From an uncultured Chlorobiaceae bacterium (lineage in GTDB: Bacteria > Bacteroidota > Chlorobiia > Chlorobiales > Chlorobiaceae), in the NCBI GenBank assembly GCA_903908555.1, contig CAIVSG010000122.1:1-56309 (forward strand): 56,309 nt of DNA, read 5' to 3'. The notes beneath the pieces are model-generated. The model did not search any database. It had not been told where the DNA came from and saw only the letters and a program-made list of their open reading frames with translations. Position 1 is the first letter of the stretch, and each line of letters starts with the position of its first letter. This document shows, in pieces, positions 44,027 to 54,828 of the stretch. A program made the translations under genes and the position numbers.

Positions 44027-44476
44027 ATGCCTGACGTAAGAACCGCTCTCGTAAGCGATCTCGAGCGATGTACAGAACTTCTCGGTATCCTGTTCAGTCA
44101 GGAGCAAGAATTCACCGCTGATCCTGAAGCACAGTCGAGAGCGCTATCCATGATTACAGGCAATCCTGAGCTGGGCCGGATATTTGTCTGTGAAGTTGAC
44201 GGGGCGATTGAGGGAATGGTTATGCTGCTCTTTACGGTCAGCACCTTTCTCGGCAAAAAAGTTGCTCTCCTTGAGGATATGGTTGTTGCGCCCCGGTGGC
44301 GTCAGAAAGGCCTTGGCTCACTCCTGATCAATCATGCCATGGAATTTGCCCGTAACGAAGGACTTGCGCGAATAACACTCCTTACCGACGGAGATAATGG
44401 GGCGGCACAGCAATTCTACCAGACAAAAGGATTTTCAAAGTCCGAAATGGTGGTATTCAGAAAACTGCTTCCTTGA
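44027..44476 (+). CDS. GNAT-family N-acetyltransferase
   Basis: The ATG at 44027 (MPDVRTALVSDLERCTELL, 149 aa) is preferred to the TTG at 44012, as GNAT proteins usually begin just before the first strand. No clear ribosome site is visible. The acetyl-CoA loop is seen as LLEDMVVAPRWRQKGLGSLL near residues 83-102 (the R/Q-x-x-G-x-G/A pattern), followed by ARITLLTDGDNGAAQQFYQT and KGFSKSEMVVF, the last strands of the fold. It should transfer an acetyl group from acetyl-CoA to an unknown amine. The rubredoxin gene follows after 24 bases, so the two may share a transcript. Confidence 0.88.
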   Translation: MPDVRTALVSDLERCTELLGILFSQEQEFTADPEAQSRALSMITGNPELGRIFVCEVDGAIEGMVMLLFTVSTFLGKKVALLEDMVVAPRWRQKGLGSLLINHAMEFARNEGLARITLLTDGDNGAAQQFYQTKGFSKSEMVVFRKLLP

Positions 44477-44500
44477 AATAAACCAGTAAAGGAAATAATC

Positions 44501-44662
44501 ATGCGTCCATGGATGTGCAAAGAGTGCGGTTATGTCTATGACCCTCGAGAAGGTGATCTGGACAACAATATCAAGCGAGAGACTGCTTTTGAACAGATCT
44601 CAGAAGAGTGGGTATGTCCTGTCTGTTATGCACAGAAAATCACCTTTGAAGCTCTTTCGTGA
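44501..44662 (+). CDS. rubredoxin
   Basis: A 53-residue frame too short for the ORF track. It begins MRPWMCKECGYVYDPREGD and ends with WVCPVCYAQK and FEAL. The CxxC...CPxC pairs (CKEC near residue 6, CPVC near 39) and the aromatic/acidic pattern between them are those of rubredoxins, which carry one iron bound by four cysteines and pass single electrons in the cytoplasm. AAAGGA lies eight bases before the ATG. It follows the acetyltransferase gene by 24 bases. Length is normal for the family. Redox partners are not evident in the window. Confidence 0.93.
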   Translation: MRPWMCKECGYVYDPREGDLDNNIKRETAFEQISEEWVCPVCYAQKITFEALS

Positions 44663-44756
44663 GACTGCTTTCACCTCCAGCAGAAAAGTCGAAGCTCATT
44701 GCGAGATTGACACGTATTGATTATACTTGTATAGTGCTTAACGAAAACGTGTCATT

Positions 44757-47700
44757 ATGGGAAAAATGCAGCAAAGCAATACCTCAGACACCCCTCAAGA
44801 GTTAAGGGCTCTAGCCGAAGAGCGCCTTTTAAACAAAGGTGACCCAACACTCAAAACTCAATACTCAGCACTCTCTTTATCCCCCGAAGAACTCCTGCGC
44901 TTAATCCATGAGCTCTCCATTCATCAGATCGAACTTGAAATGCAGCAGGATGAGCTGGTTCGTTCAAGAATGGAAACAGAGGAGACTCTCCAGAAATACA
45001 CTGAACTCTATGACTTTGCGCCAATCTGCCATGTAACTATGGGGCGCAACAGCACTATTCTGCATGCAAACCTGACGGCATCGAAACTCCTTGGTATTGA
45101 TCGTTCCAGTTTACATGGCATGCCCTTCAAGCAATTCGTTATTCCGGAAGACCATCGGAAAATTGAGGCACTGCTTGACAACGTGTTCACCAAAAGAGTA
45201 ACCGGACCCATTGAGGTCATGCTTGTAGCTAAAGATCCTGAATCATCAGCCAACCCTCTTCGTACTATCCGCATTGATGCAGCAATACCAGATGCTGATG
45301 ATGGGTCCCGGGTTATTCTCTACGATATAACTGAGCAAAAGAAAATTGAACTCGAAGTAGAGAGGTTGGCTCGTGCACTCCTGGCAATCAACAATTGCAA
45401 TCAGGCGCTTATTCACGCTACTGATGAAATTGAATTACTGCAGACGATATGCACAACAATAGTTACAACCGGTGGCTACCGGATGGTATGGGTTGGCTAT
45501 GCTGAACATGATAAGGAAAAAACTGTACGCCCGGTTGCCCAGTCTGGTTACGATGAGGGATACATCGAAAGAGCAGGGATAACCTGGGCAGATGTTCCGA
45601 GTGGTCAAGGGCCTGCCGGAACCTCAATACGCACATGCCAGGTATCCAGCATACGTAATATTCAAAAAGACAAAAGGTTCTTGCCATGGCAGATCGAGGC
45701 TGTTAAACGAGGCTATGCTTCAGTTCAGTCTCTGCCACTCCATTATGATGATGAAGTATATGGAGCCATCACCATATACTCTGAAGTGGAAAATGCCTTT
45801 ACTACAGAGGAGACACAGCTTCTCTCAGCTCTGGCTGATAATCTTGGCTATGGCATCTCAAAGATGCGAACCGAGGAAAAGAAACGAGGTGCAGAGAATG
45901 CGATAAGTGAGAAACAGAAGCGATTTTCGCAGGTTTTGGAATTGACCAATGCCGGAGTTTGGGAGGTTGATTTAGAGAGCGGCGAGCATATATGGTCTGA
46001 CGAACTATGGGATTTGTATGGATTGACACGAGGAGACGAAAAGCCATCCAAGGAGCTCTGGCTAAAATCAATACATCCTGACGACAGAAATGAGATGCTC
46101 AAAGTTGTTGGAGATGCAGAAAAAAATCGAATCCCGGCAAATTTCGAGTATCGGGTTCTTCATCCTGACGGCACTCTTCGATGGCTGATGGCAAAGGGAA
46201 TGCCGATATTAGTTGACAACGGCAATGCGGTGCGCTACATAGGCACCTCTATCGATATCACCGATCGCAAGCTGATAGAGCTGGAGCGTAAAAGACTGAT
46301 TGATCGGCAGACAGGATTCGAAGCCATATTGAATATAAAGCAGATAGGATTGTGGGAGCTTGATCTCTTGACCAAAAAGGTCTTTCGCACGCTTGAAGAT
46401 GCACGAATTTTCGGCTATGATTCGAACAAAGAGCATTGGACATACAAGACATTTCTTGATCACGTCATACCTGAAGAGCGTGCTCAAGTTGAAAGGCAGT
46501 TCAAGGAAGCTATAGCTACAAAAAGCAATGTAAGTATAGAGTGCCGGATTTGCCGCACGGATGGCGGGATTCGTTGGATTTTGGTTACCGTGGGATATCA
46601 GTATGACCAGCAAGGCCAGGTGCGTTTTGTATCGGGTATTACTCATGATATCACACACCGCAGGCGCTTGGAAGAAGAGAGTGAACTACTGCGGATTCAT
46701 CTGCACCATTCCCAGAAAATGCAGATGGTAGGCAAGCTTGCCGGAGGCATTGCCCATGACTTCAACAATATGCTGACAGTGATTCTTGGCCATACCGAAC
46801 AGGCTCTCGGGCGCAAAGACAGCTCTTATGGGGATCTTAAGGCTATTGAGCAAGCAGCCAACCACTCTGCGGAACTGACCCGGCAACTTCTTGCTTTTGC
46901 CCAGAAACAGACTGTGAACGCGCAGATTCTTGACCTGAACGCCTCAACAGAGGATATGCTTTCGATGCTGAGACGTTTGATTGGCGAAAACATCACGCTC
47001 ACATGGATTCCCGGGATACAAGAATCTCTTGTTAAGATTGCCCCGTCGCAGGTTGGCCAGATACTTACCAACCTTTGCGTCAATGCCTGCGATGCGATTG
47101 ACAAAATTGGAAATATCACCATCGAAACAGCTAAAATCCATGTAATCAAAACAGAATGCGCAGCCGGGCACACCTGTTCCATTCCCGGCGATTATATAAC
47201 CCTCTCGATCACCGATAACGGACACGGCATCGATAAAAAGTTTCTGCCCCATATTATGGAACCCTTTTTCACAACCAAAGAGATTGGAAAAGGTACTGGC
47301 ATGGGTCTTGCCACCGTCTACGGTATTGTCAAACAAAGCAGCGGTTTTCTCGATGTGGAGAGTGAAATAAATACGGGAACCCGTATAAGAATTTACCTGC
47401 CTTTAAAGCGGCATGGTGCCTCTCAGACCGGCAACGGAAGCATAGAATCAACCTTGATACAGGAAAAAGAAACCATACTGCTGGTTGACGATGAGCATGA
47501 TATTCTGCACCTTTGCCGGCTTATGCTTGAAGAGAATGGATACACCGTAATTACAGCTGCCTCACCCATTGAAGCAATAGAGCTTGCAAAGAACAAGTGC
47601 GATAAGATAAAACTGCTTGTTACCGATGTGGTCATGCCGGAAATGAGCGGAAGCGATCTCTTCAACCAGCTGGAACGGGTTTGCCCAAACCTTCAAGTTA

Positions 47701-47837
47701 TCTATATGTCGGCCTACACTTCTGACTTCATTACACGGCACATGGCCGATATTGAGGGGGCAACCTTTATCGAAAAGCCGTTTTCCATGCCCTCACTCAT
47801 TAAAATTCTCAACAAGATATTAAAAAAATCGGACTGA
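44757..47837 (+). CDS. hybrid sensor histidine kinase with PAS, GAF and receiver domains
   Basis: 1026 residues with no membrane helices seen, so cytoplasmic. Domains (approximate residues): PAS 80-195; GAF 210-370 ([15 protein letters not shown]); PAS 389-505 ([20 protein letters not shown]); PAS 521-640 ([13 protein letters not shown]); dimerisation/phosphoacceptor 650-720 with the variant motif [14 protein letters not shown], His near 666; HATPase 755-885 ([33 protein letters not shown]); receiver 905-1025 (ILLVDDEHD; phospho-Asp in [11 protein letters not shown] near 957). It would sense an internal signal and relay phosphate within itself; no output regulator is adjacent. No strong ribosome site precedes the ATG. 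The next gene begins 5 bases after its stop. Confidence 0.92.
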   Translation: MGKMQQSNTSDTPQELRALAEERLLNKGDPTLKTQYSALSLSPEELLRLIHELSIHQIELEMQQDELVRSRMETEETLQKYTELYDFAPICHVTMGRNSTILHANLTASKLLGIDRSSLHGMPFKQFVIPEDHRKIEALLDNVFTKRVTGPIEVMLVAKDPESSANPLRTIRIDAAIPDADDGSRVILYDITEQKKIELEVERLARALLAINNCNQALIHATDEIELLQTICTTIVTTGGYRMVWVGYAEHDKEKTVRPVAQSGYDEGYIERAGITWADVPSGQGPAGTSIRTCQVSSIRNIQKDKRFLPWQIEAVKRGYASVQSLPLHYDDEVYGAITIYSEVENAFTTEETQLLSALADNLGYGISKMRTEEKKRGAENAISEKQKRFSQVLELTNAGVWEVDLESGEHIWSDELWDLYGLTRGDEKPSKELWLKSIHPDDRNEMLKVVGDAEKNRIPANFEYRVLHPDGTLRWLMAKGMPILVDNGNAVRYIGTSIDITDRKLIELERKRLIDRQTGFEAILNIKQIGLWELDLLTKKVFRTLEDARIFGYDSNKEHWTYKTFLDHVIPEERAQVERQFKEAIATKSNVSIECRICRTDGGIRWILVTVGYQYDQQGQVRFVSGITHDITHRRRLEEESELLRIHLHHSQKMQMVGKLAGGIAHDFNNMLTVILGHTEQALGRKDSSYGDLKAIEQAANHSAELTRQLLAFAQKQTVNAQILDLNASTEDMLSMLRRLIGENITLTWIPGIQESLVKIAPSQVGQILTNLCVNACDAIDKIGNITIETAKIHVIKTECAAGHTCSIPGDYITLSITDNGHGIDKKFLPHIMEPFFTTKEIGKGTGMGLATVYGIVKQSSGFLDVESEINTGTRIRIYLPLKRHGASQTGNGSIESTLIQEKETILLVDDEHDILHLCRLMLEENGYTVITAASPIEAIELAKNKCDKIKLLVTDVVMPEMSGSDLFNQLERVCPNLQVIYMSAYTSDFITRHMADIEGATFIEKPFSMPSLIKILNKILKKSD

Positions 47838-47842
47838 AGAGG

Positions 47843-48886
47843 GTGCATAACATACCCACCACGATTGTTACCGGGTTCCTCGGCGCCGGAAAAACAACGG
47901 CAATTAACCATCTCTTAGCCCAAAAGCCTCACCGGGAGCACTGGGCAGTCCTTGTCAATGAATTCGGTAAGGTCGGCGTTGATGCTGCGTTGATCGGGCC
48001 TGTCGCAGGAGTATCCATCAGGGAGATTGCAGGCGGATGCCTTTGCTGCACTGCCCAGGTCGCCTTTGAAGTTGCATTGAACCGTCTAATTCGCGACACC
48101 TCTCCTGACAGGATTCTAATTGAGCCGACAGGTATTGGTCACCCCTTGAAAATCATCACCACCTTAACCGGCGGTTATTACCATAATCTTCTTGACCTCA
48201 AGGCCACCATCTCTCTTGTCGATGCCCGTAAGCTCAGCGATCCAAGATACCTCAAACACCACGCTTTTCAGGATCAGCTCAATCTTGCAGATGTGCTTGT
48301 GGGCAATAAAGCTGAATGTTATACCGATACTGACCGCTCAGCTTTCATGGAGCTGGTCCTCGGGTCCACACCTCCAAAAGCAGCATATTCGATGATCTCA
48401 TTCGGGCGTCTGGACTCCTCACTGCTCGACCTTCCTCGCTTGCAGTCCCGCATGCCCGGCTTTCCTGAGGCCCACCCGGCAAAAGAACGCCACTTATTTT
48501 TACCCGCCGTAAAGGAAATTCCCGAAGGCAAAACCGACTCTATGAGTAGAGATCTCTGGACAATGCATGAAGGTTCCAGCGGCGGATATTTCAGCGCAAG
48601 CTGGCTGATAGGATCCGATTACTCTTTTAACAGTAATGACCTTTCAGCACTTCTTTCATCATTACCATACAGTCGCATAAAAGGTATTGTAAAGTGCAAT
48701 GACGGCTGGCTGAAAATCAATGGTAGTGACGGAATTGTTCACTTTTCAGCAAGTGAACCCCAAGCCAATTCACGCCTCGAGATAATAAACAGCTCCCCGA
48801 TCCCCTGCAGGGAAATAGAAAAAGAGTTGGCAGTAGGCAGTAGGCAGTTGGCAGGGGAGAGATTTCTCAGAGGATGTTCGAAATGA
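47843..48886 (+). CDS. CobW/G3E-family metal-chaperone GTPase
   Basis: 347 residues starting at GTG (after GAAGAGG). Walker [16 protein letters not shown] lies near residue 9, the metal-binding GGCLCCTA (CxCC) near 62, then [11 protein letters not shown], and GNKAE, the guanine-specificity loop. These define the G3E GTPases of the CobW/YeiR/Zn-chaperone type, which deliver zinc or another metal to target proteins. Short spacing after the kinase gene suggests cotranscription, though their functions need not be linked. The last ~20 residues ([13 protein letters not shown]) are encoded by a heptanucleotide repeat that has grown into the gene, so the original C-terminus is probably altered. Confidence 0.9.
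   Translation: MHNIPTTIVTGFLGAGKTTAINHLLAQKPHREHWAVLVNEFGKVGVDAALIGPVAGVSIREIAGGCLCCTAQVAFEVALNRLIRDTSPDRILIEPTGIGHPLKIITTLTGGYYHNLLDLKATISLVDARKLSDPRYLKHHAFQDQLNLADVLVGNKAECYTDTDRSAFMELVLGSTPPKAAYSMISFGRLDSSLLDLPRLQSRMPGFPEAHPAKERHLFLPAVKEIPEGKTDSMSRDLWTMHEGSSGGYFSASWLIGSDYSFNSNDLSALLSSLPYSRIKGIVKCNDGWLKINGSDGIVHFSASEPQANSRLEIINSSPIPCREIEKELAVGSRQLAGERFLRGCSK
48825..48861 (+). repeat. heptanucleotide repeat, left arm
   Basis: Four 7-base units (AGTTGGC, AGTAGGC, AGTAGGC, AGTTGGC) plus AGGGGAGAG, lying inside the 3' end of the CobW-type gene. The block is the reverse complement of part of the right array at 48921-48999. Confidence 0.92.
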
Positions 48887-48918
48887 CTGGAGAAGGAAAA
48901 AACTCACCACTATTTTTC

Positions 48919-48999
<81 letters not shown>

Positions 49000-49003
49000 T
49001 TCC

Positions 49004-50254
49004 TCAATCAGTCTTCTGCCCGAGCGAGTTCGAAGTGGCTATTATAGCTGCTTTCCTGGCCGGATAGAGGCTTACTGCAATGCAGAGTAGCACCCCTGTT
49101 ACTCCGACGATGACAAAATCATCGAGGTGCATGCTGACGGGATACGCTGATATAATGAAGGCGCTTTTTGAAGGGAGCTGTACTATGCCGTAGAGTTTCT
49201 GAAGTGTGCAGACACTCCATGCGATAACTATTCCTGCAGTGGTGCCCGCAACACCCGTCATCCCGCCCTGAATAATAAAAATGGACATAAACTGCGATTT
49301 TTCCAGCCCCAGACAGCGCAGATAAAATAGTTCCCGCTGTTTATCGATCGCAGTCATAGCAAGGGCTCCCGTAAGGCTCAGGGCAGCAACAAGGATAATA
49401 AGCATCAAAACACTGAAACTGGCCCATTTTTCGAGCTGCATCACAGTGAAGATGTTGCTGTATTTCTCTTCAAGTGTCCGCACTTTCCATGTCGCTTTCA
49501 TAGGGCTATTTTCAAGCCATGCCCGGAGGTTTGCTGTAAAAGCTTCACGCGAATACCCTTCCTTCTGGCGGATGTCAATTCCCGAATAGGCTCCCTTCCG
49601 AAGCAGCAGGATTCGATGCGCAAAAAGGTCTGACGTGAGTACATATCGATCGTCAAATATCTTCTGCAGCGAAAAAATGGATGTGACAGTCGTTTCAGGT
49701 ATGCGGAGCATCGGTGCCAGGTATGGTTGCGACAGGGATTCCAGGCCTAAGGAGATCAGTTCCGGACTGAAGATTTTAACCTCGCTACCTGCATGCAGAT
49801 TTGTCCTATAGGCTAAGAGCTCCCCTGCAGCAATGGTTCCTTCTGTAAAAAACGGATGCGTCACCCTGGTCTGCACCATCAATCGACGCTGTGCCGCTTC
49901 GCTGAGTCCTTTAACGATAACCAGTTCACTTTTATTCCCACTGCCCAGAACAGCCTCCCCTTCTGCATAGGGTTCTGCCGCTCCTACCCCTTCGAGCGCT
50001 CTGATAGCCTGAAGCAGAGTCTCTGAAACGGCGATTGTTCGCCCTTTTACGGGTACAATCTGAGCCGGACTGTCGATGGTGATAAAAAGATCCCGGGCAA
50101 GTTGTTGAAATCCGTTCAAAACGCTCATCACAATAAGAAGTGTACTGACGCCGATCACAATTCCCGCAAGACTTATTGCCGAAATAACATTGATAACCCT
50201 GAATCTTTTACGTGCAAAGCTGAAACGCCGGGCAATCCACAATCCTGTTTTCAT
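49004..50254 (-). CDS. LolC/LolE-type ABC permease (FtsX-like)
   Basis: 416 residues. One N-terminal membrane helix ([20 protein letters not shown]) is followed by a large periplasmic region (about 60-265), then three C-terminal helices ([20 protein letters not shown], a segment around [17 protein letters not shown], and [20 protein letters not shown]). This 1+3 helix plan and the start [20 protein letters not shown] match the permeases that extract lipoproteins from the inner membrane with the LolD ATPase. No ATPase gene lies beside it in the window. Its end touches the heptanucleotide repeat (stop five bases away). Confidence 0.88.
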   Translation of the reverse strand: MKTGLWIARRFSFARKRFRVINVISAISLAGIVIGVSTLLIVMSVLNGFQQLARDLFITIDSPAQIVPVKGRTIAVSETLLQAIRALEGVGAAEPYAEGEAVLGSGNKSELVIVKGLSEAAQRRLMVQTRVTHPFFTEGTIAAGELLAYRTNLHAGSEVKIFSPELISLGLESLSQPYLAPMLRIPETTVTSIFSLQKIFDDRYVLTSDLFAHRILLLRKGAYSGIDIRQKEGYSREAFTANLRAWLENSPMKATWKVRTLEEKYSNIFTVMQLEKWASFSVLMLIILVAALSLTGALAMTAIDKQRELFYLRCLGLEKSQFMSIFIIQGGMTGVAGTTAGIVIAWSVCTLQKLYGIVQLPSKSAFIISAYPVSMHLDDFVIVGVTGVLLCIAVSLYPARKAAIIATSNSLGQKTD

Positions 50255-50304
50255 ACAAACTGGCCAATAGCATTTTGTTCAATTCTACAAGTCCTCATCG
50301 AGAG

Positions 50305-50598
50305 TTATCCATCAATGCGAGTCATCCTGAACACCTCTTTATCATCAATCATCCCCTTTACATTCCTGGCATGAGCTTGATAATGATCGGTCTCCAGATG
50401 ATTTTCGAGGCTGGAGAGGTTCTCCCATGTTTCGTAAAACACAAAAACAGAAGGGTCATCGATATCCTGATGCAACGTGTAATCTATACAGCCATCTTCT
50501 TCTCTTGTTGGAGCAATAAGGTTCAAGAGTGAGCTCTTAACGCTCGACAGACACTCTTTTTTTGCAACAACTTTTGCGACAACTACGATTTTTGACAT
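50305..50598 (-). CDS. antibiotic biosynthesis monooxygenase (ABM) domain protein
   Basis: 97 residues forming a single ABM domain: MSKIVVVAKVVAKKECLSSV, then LIAPTREEDGCIDYTLHQDI, FVFYETWENLSSLENHLETD and HYQAHARNV. This ferredoxin-like dimeric fold covers YgiN-type quinol monooxygenases and heme-degrading relatives. The E..G...Y.L pattern and FYE.W are typical, but the substrate cannot be deduced. Despite the family name nothing links it to the peptide/polyketide cluster, which lies 8 kb away across ordinary genes. It seems to be a single-gene unit. Confidence 0.88.
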   Translation of the reverse strand: MSKIVVVAKVVAKKECLSSVKSSLLNLIAPTREEDGCIDYTLHQDIDDPSVFVFYETWENLSSLENHLETDHYQAHARNVKGMIDDKEVFRMTRIDG

Positions 50599-50925
50599 TG
50601 TTCAACTGTTTTTATTGACAAGTGATAATACACCGCACCAGCTCAGATATCCTCCGGAACCTCTCTCCCCTTTATTGATATGTAATCAATTTATTGATCA
50701 TGCGTTAATACCCCGACAAAAGCACAATGAAACTCCTTATAATCAACTCCCCCCGAAAGGGGGACGTTATTCTTATCGTTCACTTCTACAAACAACTCCC
50801 TGCCAGTATGAAGGTTGTCGGGATTCCTGACCCCCAACAAAACTAAACTTGACCGGAAAGGATAGCTCTTTTCAACCTTCAGGTAAAGTTTGACTTCCAT
50901 CTTTTATCTCAGAAGCAAATAGTGG
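50599..50925. other. intergenic region with a small hairpin
   Basis: I support no gene here; the 69-residue minus-strand frame at 50691-50900 has no recognisable features. The stretch CCCCCGAAAGGGGG (50750-50763) forms a tight hairpin with a GAAA loop, but no T-run follows on either strand, so it is not a clear terminator. Confidence 0.45.
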
Positions 50926-51498
50926 TCATGACCGAACCCCTTTACCAACAGAAAAAGCATTTGCGAGAAGTGGTCCGACGCAATGGTACCCCCGATGAGA
51001 GGTATCATAGATAAGGGGATTGATTTTCAGGATGTCAAGCAAGCCGTCCTCAGCCAGCGCATCTTCATCTCCCTTTACATCAATTATTTCCCCAATAAAC
51101 TGTGTGTGCAGACCGATTTCAATGACGTGCAACAGGCGACACTCAAGTACAACCGGAAATTCAGCAGCATAAGGTGCATCGACCAGGTCACTTCTGACAT
51201 GAGTGAGTCCTGCAACTGCAAACTTGTCGACGTCACGCCCTGAAACAATCCCGACGTAATCAGCTTCAGCCATCTTCTCCTGGTTGGCAATACCGACAGT
51301 AAACGCTTTACGCTCAATAATACAGCCATAAGAGTAGGTCGCCTTACGCAGTGAAACAGCGACACAGGGAGGCTGTGAACAGCAGATGCCTCCCCATGCG
51401 GCACTCATCAGGTTTGGCTTGCCCGCTTGATCGTATGTTCCAACCATCAATACAGGCGTTGGAAAAAGCAGTGTCTTTGCTCCTATTGACTTTTTCAT
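50926..51498 (-). CDS. flavin reductase-like (flavoredoxin-type) FMN-binding protein
   Basis: The ATG at 51498 (190 aa, [20 protein letters not shown]) is chosen over 51528, since AAAGGAA lies just before it. Sequence features: [35 protein letters not shown], then [10 protein letters not shown] and a C-terminal [15 protein letters not shown]. These fit the flavin reductase-like split-barrel family, whose members bind FMN and pass electrons or reduce flavin (flavoredoxin in anaerobes). It is 20 bases downstream of the nitroreductase gene, and the two probably form a redox operon. Confidence 0.88.
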   Translation of the reverse strand: MKKSIGAKTLLFPTPVLMVGTYDQAGKPNLMSAAWGGICCSQPPCVAVSLRKATYSYGCIIERKAFTVGIANQEKMAEADYVGIVSGRDVDKFAVAGLTHVRSDLVDAPYAAEFPVVLECRLLHVIEIGLHTQFIGEIIDVKGDEDALAEDGLLDILKINPLIYDTSHRGYHCVGPLLANAFSVGKGVRS

Positions 51499-51518
51499 GA
51501 AATTTCCTTTGTTGATCC

Positions 51519-52043
51519 TTAAACCCAACGGTTTTTCTTGATTCTTTCATTCAACAGGTTTTCATAAGGTACCGATGGTTTTGATTCAGCAGGATAACCT
51601 ATTGCGATAATGGATAATACCTTTATATGTTCCGTCATCCCAAGCAATTCCTGAATACGTGCCTCACTCGTCTTCCCGTCACTATACATGCGATTCCGGA
51701 CTTGAATCCAGCAACTGCCCAATCCCAATGATTCCGCCTCAAGTTGGATGATGATCGCAGCAATGGAACAATCCTCAATCCATACGTCTGAACGGGTGCT
51801 GTCTGCACAGACAACTATGGCCAAAGGAGCCTCTTTAAGAAATGCCGATCCGGATTTCTTTACTTCGGACAGCTGTGTAAGCAGAAGAGGGTCATCTACC
51901 AGAATAAACTCCCAAGGCTTACTCCCCTTTGACGAAGGTGACCTGAGCGCAGCCTCTGTAAGTGCTGTAATGGATTCGGCAGGTATTATTTCAGAGGTGA
52001 ATTTTCTTATGCTGCGTCGTTTGCGTAATAGATCAATCATCAA
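51519..52043 (-). CDS. nitroreductase-family FMN oxidoreductase
   Basis: 174 residues. The N-terminus [17 protein letters not shown] is the family's typical FMN-phosphate-binding start (RRSxRxF). It is followed by [40 protein letters not shown] with SCWIQVR, and IIAIGYPAE near the end. Length is at the short end for the family. Such enzymes are FMN-dependent NAD(P)H oxidoreductases working as dimers; the natural substrate is unknown. It lies between a hybrid kinase gene (7 bases downstream of that gene's stop) and the flavoredoxin-type gene, all on the minus strand and likely cotranscribed. Confidence 0.9.
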   Translation of the reverse strand: MMIDLLRKRRSIRKFTSEIIPAESITALTEAALRSPSSKGSKPWEFILVDDPLLLTQLSEVKKSGSAFLKEAPLAIVVCADSTRSDVWIEDCSIAAIIIQLEAESLGLGSCWIQVRNRMYSDGKTSEARIQELLGMTEHIKVLSIIAIGYPAESKPSVPYENLLNERIKKNRWV

Positions 52044-52050
52044 TTATCCA

Positions 52051-54828
52051 TTATCCATTTGAAACAAGAGCCTTATACCGCTCAATATGTGGCTCTATAA
52101 CTGCAAGCAGCTCGCTTTTCTTGATGGGCTTGGTGATAAAGTTATCGCATCCAGCATCAAAGGCTTTTTCCCTCTCATCTTTGGCGGTAAATGCTGACTG
52201 GACGACAACAGGTAGACCAGGTCGTTTTTGTTTGATCAGCTTTGTCGCCTCAAATCCGTTCATTACCGGCATTTTAATGTCCATCAGCACCAGATTGATC
52301 TCCGGGTGATGCTGCACAAGCTCAACAGCTTCCCAGCCGTTTTCTGCACAAAGAATGGTAATATTCTGGGCTTTAAGGTTTCTTTTAAGCAAGAGGGTGC
52401 TCATTGCATCATCTTCAGCAATAAGAATGGTGAAAGAGAGTGATGAGCGCTGCATACCAAGTGCTGAGAAAGAGACTACTGAGTGCTCGGAATGATAGTC
52501 TGACTTATAAGGGAGAGTGAAGGTAAAGGTGCTTCCAGCGCCCTCAACTGATTCGACGTTGATTGATCCTCCAAGCATTTCAACGAAAGCCTTGGAAATG
52601 CTCAATCCGAGACCGGCACCTTCATGGCCTCTGCTCAAGGAGTTATCAACCTGATGAAACCTGTTAAAAACCTTCTCCTGCATTGCAAGGGGAATGCCGA
52701 TACCTGAGTCGATAACATAAAACTCAAGCAAGTTATCCCTTCTCATATAGCCGAAATCAACACCACCTTTCTGGGTAAACTTCAAGGCATTGTTGACCAG
52801 GTTTGTTAAAATCTGGATCAATCTTCCGCTGTCGGTTGCAATAATGGCTTCGCTGTCCGGGAGCCCTGTCTTATACGTTAAGCGCAACTCCTTTCTCATA
52901 GCAATTGGCTTGAAAAAAGCCTGTATATCACCCAAAATAGTGTTAACAGGTGTTTTCGCTATATCCAGCGACACTTCCATGGCGTCAATACGCGAAATAT
53001 CAATAAGATCGTTAATGAGGCTCAGCATCCGCTGACCGCTTTGGTTGATAAGGCCAATGAACTCGTCTTTGTCCGCCCCTGAAAGATGCGGGTCTTTAAG
53101 TAATTCTGAAAACCCGAGAATACCATTCATGGGGGTGCGTATTTCGTGGCTGATATTGGCGAGAAACGCGGTTTTCAAGCGGTCGCTCTCTTCAGCTTTC
53201 TCCTTGGACGCTATCAATTCGGCCAGGGTTTTCTGCAGCTGATTCTCTGCCAGTTTGCGTTCAGTGATGTTGGTGGACGTGCCGATAATTCGGAAGATTC
53301 GACCACTCTCATTTCGAACAGGGTTCAAGATGGTTTCCCAGAACATCTCTTTGCCCTGAAAAGTCAATGTTTCAGCAAACTCAATCGCCTTGCCCTTTCG
53401 AATACACTCATCATAATTTCCGGTAATCGCTTTGGCAATTTGAGGGCCGAACACCTCTTCAGGAGTTTTGCCAATAATTGCCTCACTACTGATGCCGATC
53501 ATTTTTTCATTCTGCGCATTATGCCCTTTGAAATGGTATAGCCCGTCAGGATCTACATCAACAACAAAAATTGAATGATTAACATCATCATAGATACTTT
53601 GCAGAAAATGTCTGCTTTCAAGTATCTGCTGCTCATATTCATTTCGGATGTTCTCTTGTATTTTACGATCACTGATATCACGGATCAAACCAATCATTCC
53701 CGAGAGCTCTTTATCCTGATAATTTTGCAGATGGATTTCGCCCTCAAAGAGCGATCCATCTTTTCTTTTAAACCTGAGTTCGTAAATCTTGTTTGTCTCT
53801 TGATGCTGCAGGATGTTGTTGAATACAGTTACTGCTTCCGCAACGATTTTTTTTGCAAGGTAGTCGGTAAAGATGTGGCCAATAACCTCACAAGGCTGGT
53901 AGCCGAAAAGCTTTTCAATAACTGGCGATACATAGGTCAACGTTCCACTGGGGTCAGCTAAAAAAACCACCTCGGCGATTTGCTCTGTTATAGAACGAAA
54001 GTTCCGCTCACTATTACGGAGAGCTTCTTCGACCTCTTTTCGCTCGGTGATGTCATGAGTAATAACATGAACAACAGTTCTGCCATCAATCTCGATTGTG
54101 CTCCGGAATATTTCCACATCGCGAACTGAGCCGTCAGCTCTCCGATGCTTCCCTACAAATTTATTCTGCTGCTCGTCAAGAACTGTTTTCAGACTACTGA
54201 TTATTGCTTCAGGCGGAAGAGTATTAATATCCCTGGTGTACATCTGCCTGAGCTCATCAATAGACCACCCATACCAGTCTGCTGCAGCCTGATTGACATC
54301 GAGAACCTTTCCTGTTTCCGGATCAAGAAGTGCCTGAATTGCAGAGTGACTATGAAAAAGTCTCTTAAACCTCGCTTCATTTCGTTGTAAAGCCTTCTCA
54401 GACTCTTTACGCTCAGTGATATCGTCAATCAGAGCGGTAAAATACTCTTTTTGTGTACTGTACACCGAGATGTTGAACCATTTATCTAATGGCGCAAGGT
54501 AGAGTTCAAACGTATCAGAAATGCCCGTTTCAGCCACCCTTAAATGCTGCTCTATAAACCCTGGATTTGAGGTACTGATATCTGTAAATACCTCTGTAGC
54601 TTTACACCCGATGACATTGGTAAGCCCGGTAAGTGTTTCATAACTCTTATTGACCTTCCTATGAATAAAATCAACCGCACGTCCGGTTTCATCAACTACA
54701 ACCTGACAGTAAATATATCCATACCGCATGTTGGCAAATACATGACAATGCGGATCACGGCTTTCAATGACTGACTCACCGTCATCCCTCTGCCCTGACG
54801 TATGAAGTTCGGATTGGTCTTGATCCAT
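52051..54828 (-). CDS. multi-PAS hybrid sensor histidine kinase with receiver domain
   Basis: I prefer the ATG at 54828 (MDQDQSELH, 925 aa) to the TTG at 54861. Four PAS domains lie at about residues 20-135, 145-265, 270-395 and 405-535, with ITERKE/ISDRK-type boundaries between them. The dimerisation domain follows, with AFLANISHEIRTPMNGILGF, His near 561. HATPase comes at 610-780 (LVNNALKFTQKGG, VIDSGIGIP, GAGLGLSISKAFVEMLGG). A C-terminal receiver has ILIAEDDAMS and LVLMDIKMPVMNG, Asp near 850. No membrane helices are seen, so it is a cytoplasmic sensor. It is upstream of the nitroreductase/flavoredoxin pair, which hints at redox sensing; that link is inference from position only. Confidence 0.9.
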   Translation of the reverse strand: MDQDQSELHTSGQRDDGESVIESRDPHCHVFANMRYGYIYCQVVVDETGRAVDFIHRKVNKSYETLTGLTNVIGCKATEVFTDISTSNPGFIEQHLRVAETGISDTFELYLAPLDKWFNISVYSTQKEYFTALIDDITERKESEKALQRNEARFKRLFHSHSAIQALLDPETGKVLDVNQAAADWYGWSIDELRQMYTRDINTLPPEAIISSLKTVLDEQQNKFVGKHRRADGSVRDVEIFRSTIEIDGRTVVHVITHDITERKEVEEALRNSERNFRSITEQIAEVVFLADPSGTLTYVSPVIEKLFGYQPCEVIGHIFTDYLAKKIVAEAVTVFNNILQHQETNKIYELRFKRKDGSLFEGEIHLQNYQDKELSGMIGLIRDISDRKIQENIRNEYEQQILESRHFLQSIYDDVNHSIFVVDVDPDGLYHFKGHNAQNEKMIGISSEAIIGKTPEEVFGPQIAKAITGNYDECIRKGKAIEFAETLTFQGKEMFWETILNPVRNESGRIFRIIGTSTNITERKLAENQLQKTLAELIASKEKAEESDRLKTAFLANISHEIRTPMNGILGFSELLKDPHLSGADKDEFIGLINQSGQRMLSLINDLIDISRIDAMEVSLDIAKTPVNTILGDIQAFFKPIAMRKELRLTYKTGLPDSEAIIATDSGRLIQILTNLVNNALKFTQKGGVDFGYMRRDNLLEFYVIDSGIGIPLAMQEKVFNRFHQVDNSLSRGHEGAGLGLSISKAFVEMLGGSINVESVEGAGSTFTFTLPYKSDYHSEHSVVSFSALGMQRSSLSFTILIAEDDAMSTLLLKRNLKAQNITILCAENGWEAVELVQHHPEINLVLMDIKMPVMNGFEATKLIKQKRPGLPVVVQSAFTAKDEREKAFDAGCDNFITKPIKKSELLAVIEPHIERYKALVSNG

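Noticed and set aside
50305-50598. ABM-domain protein as part of the natural-product cluster
   Set aside because: The family name is misleading; it is 8 kb away, beyond the GDT1 boundary, and sits among general metabolism genes.
50750-50763. GC-rich hairpin as a terminator
   Set aside because: No T-run follows on either strand and the stem is only five pairs.
50691-50900. Minus-strand 69-aa ORF
   Set aside because: No recognisable domain and no clear ribosome site; it overlaps a simple hairpin, so it is not supported as a gene.
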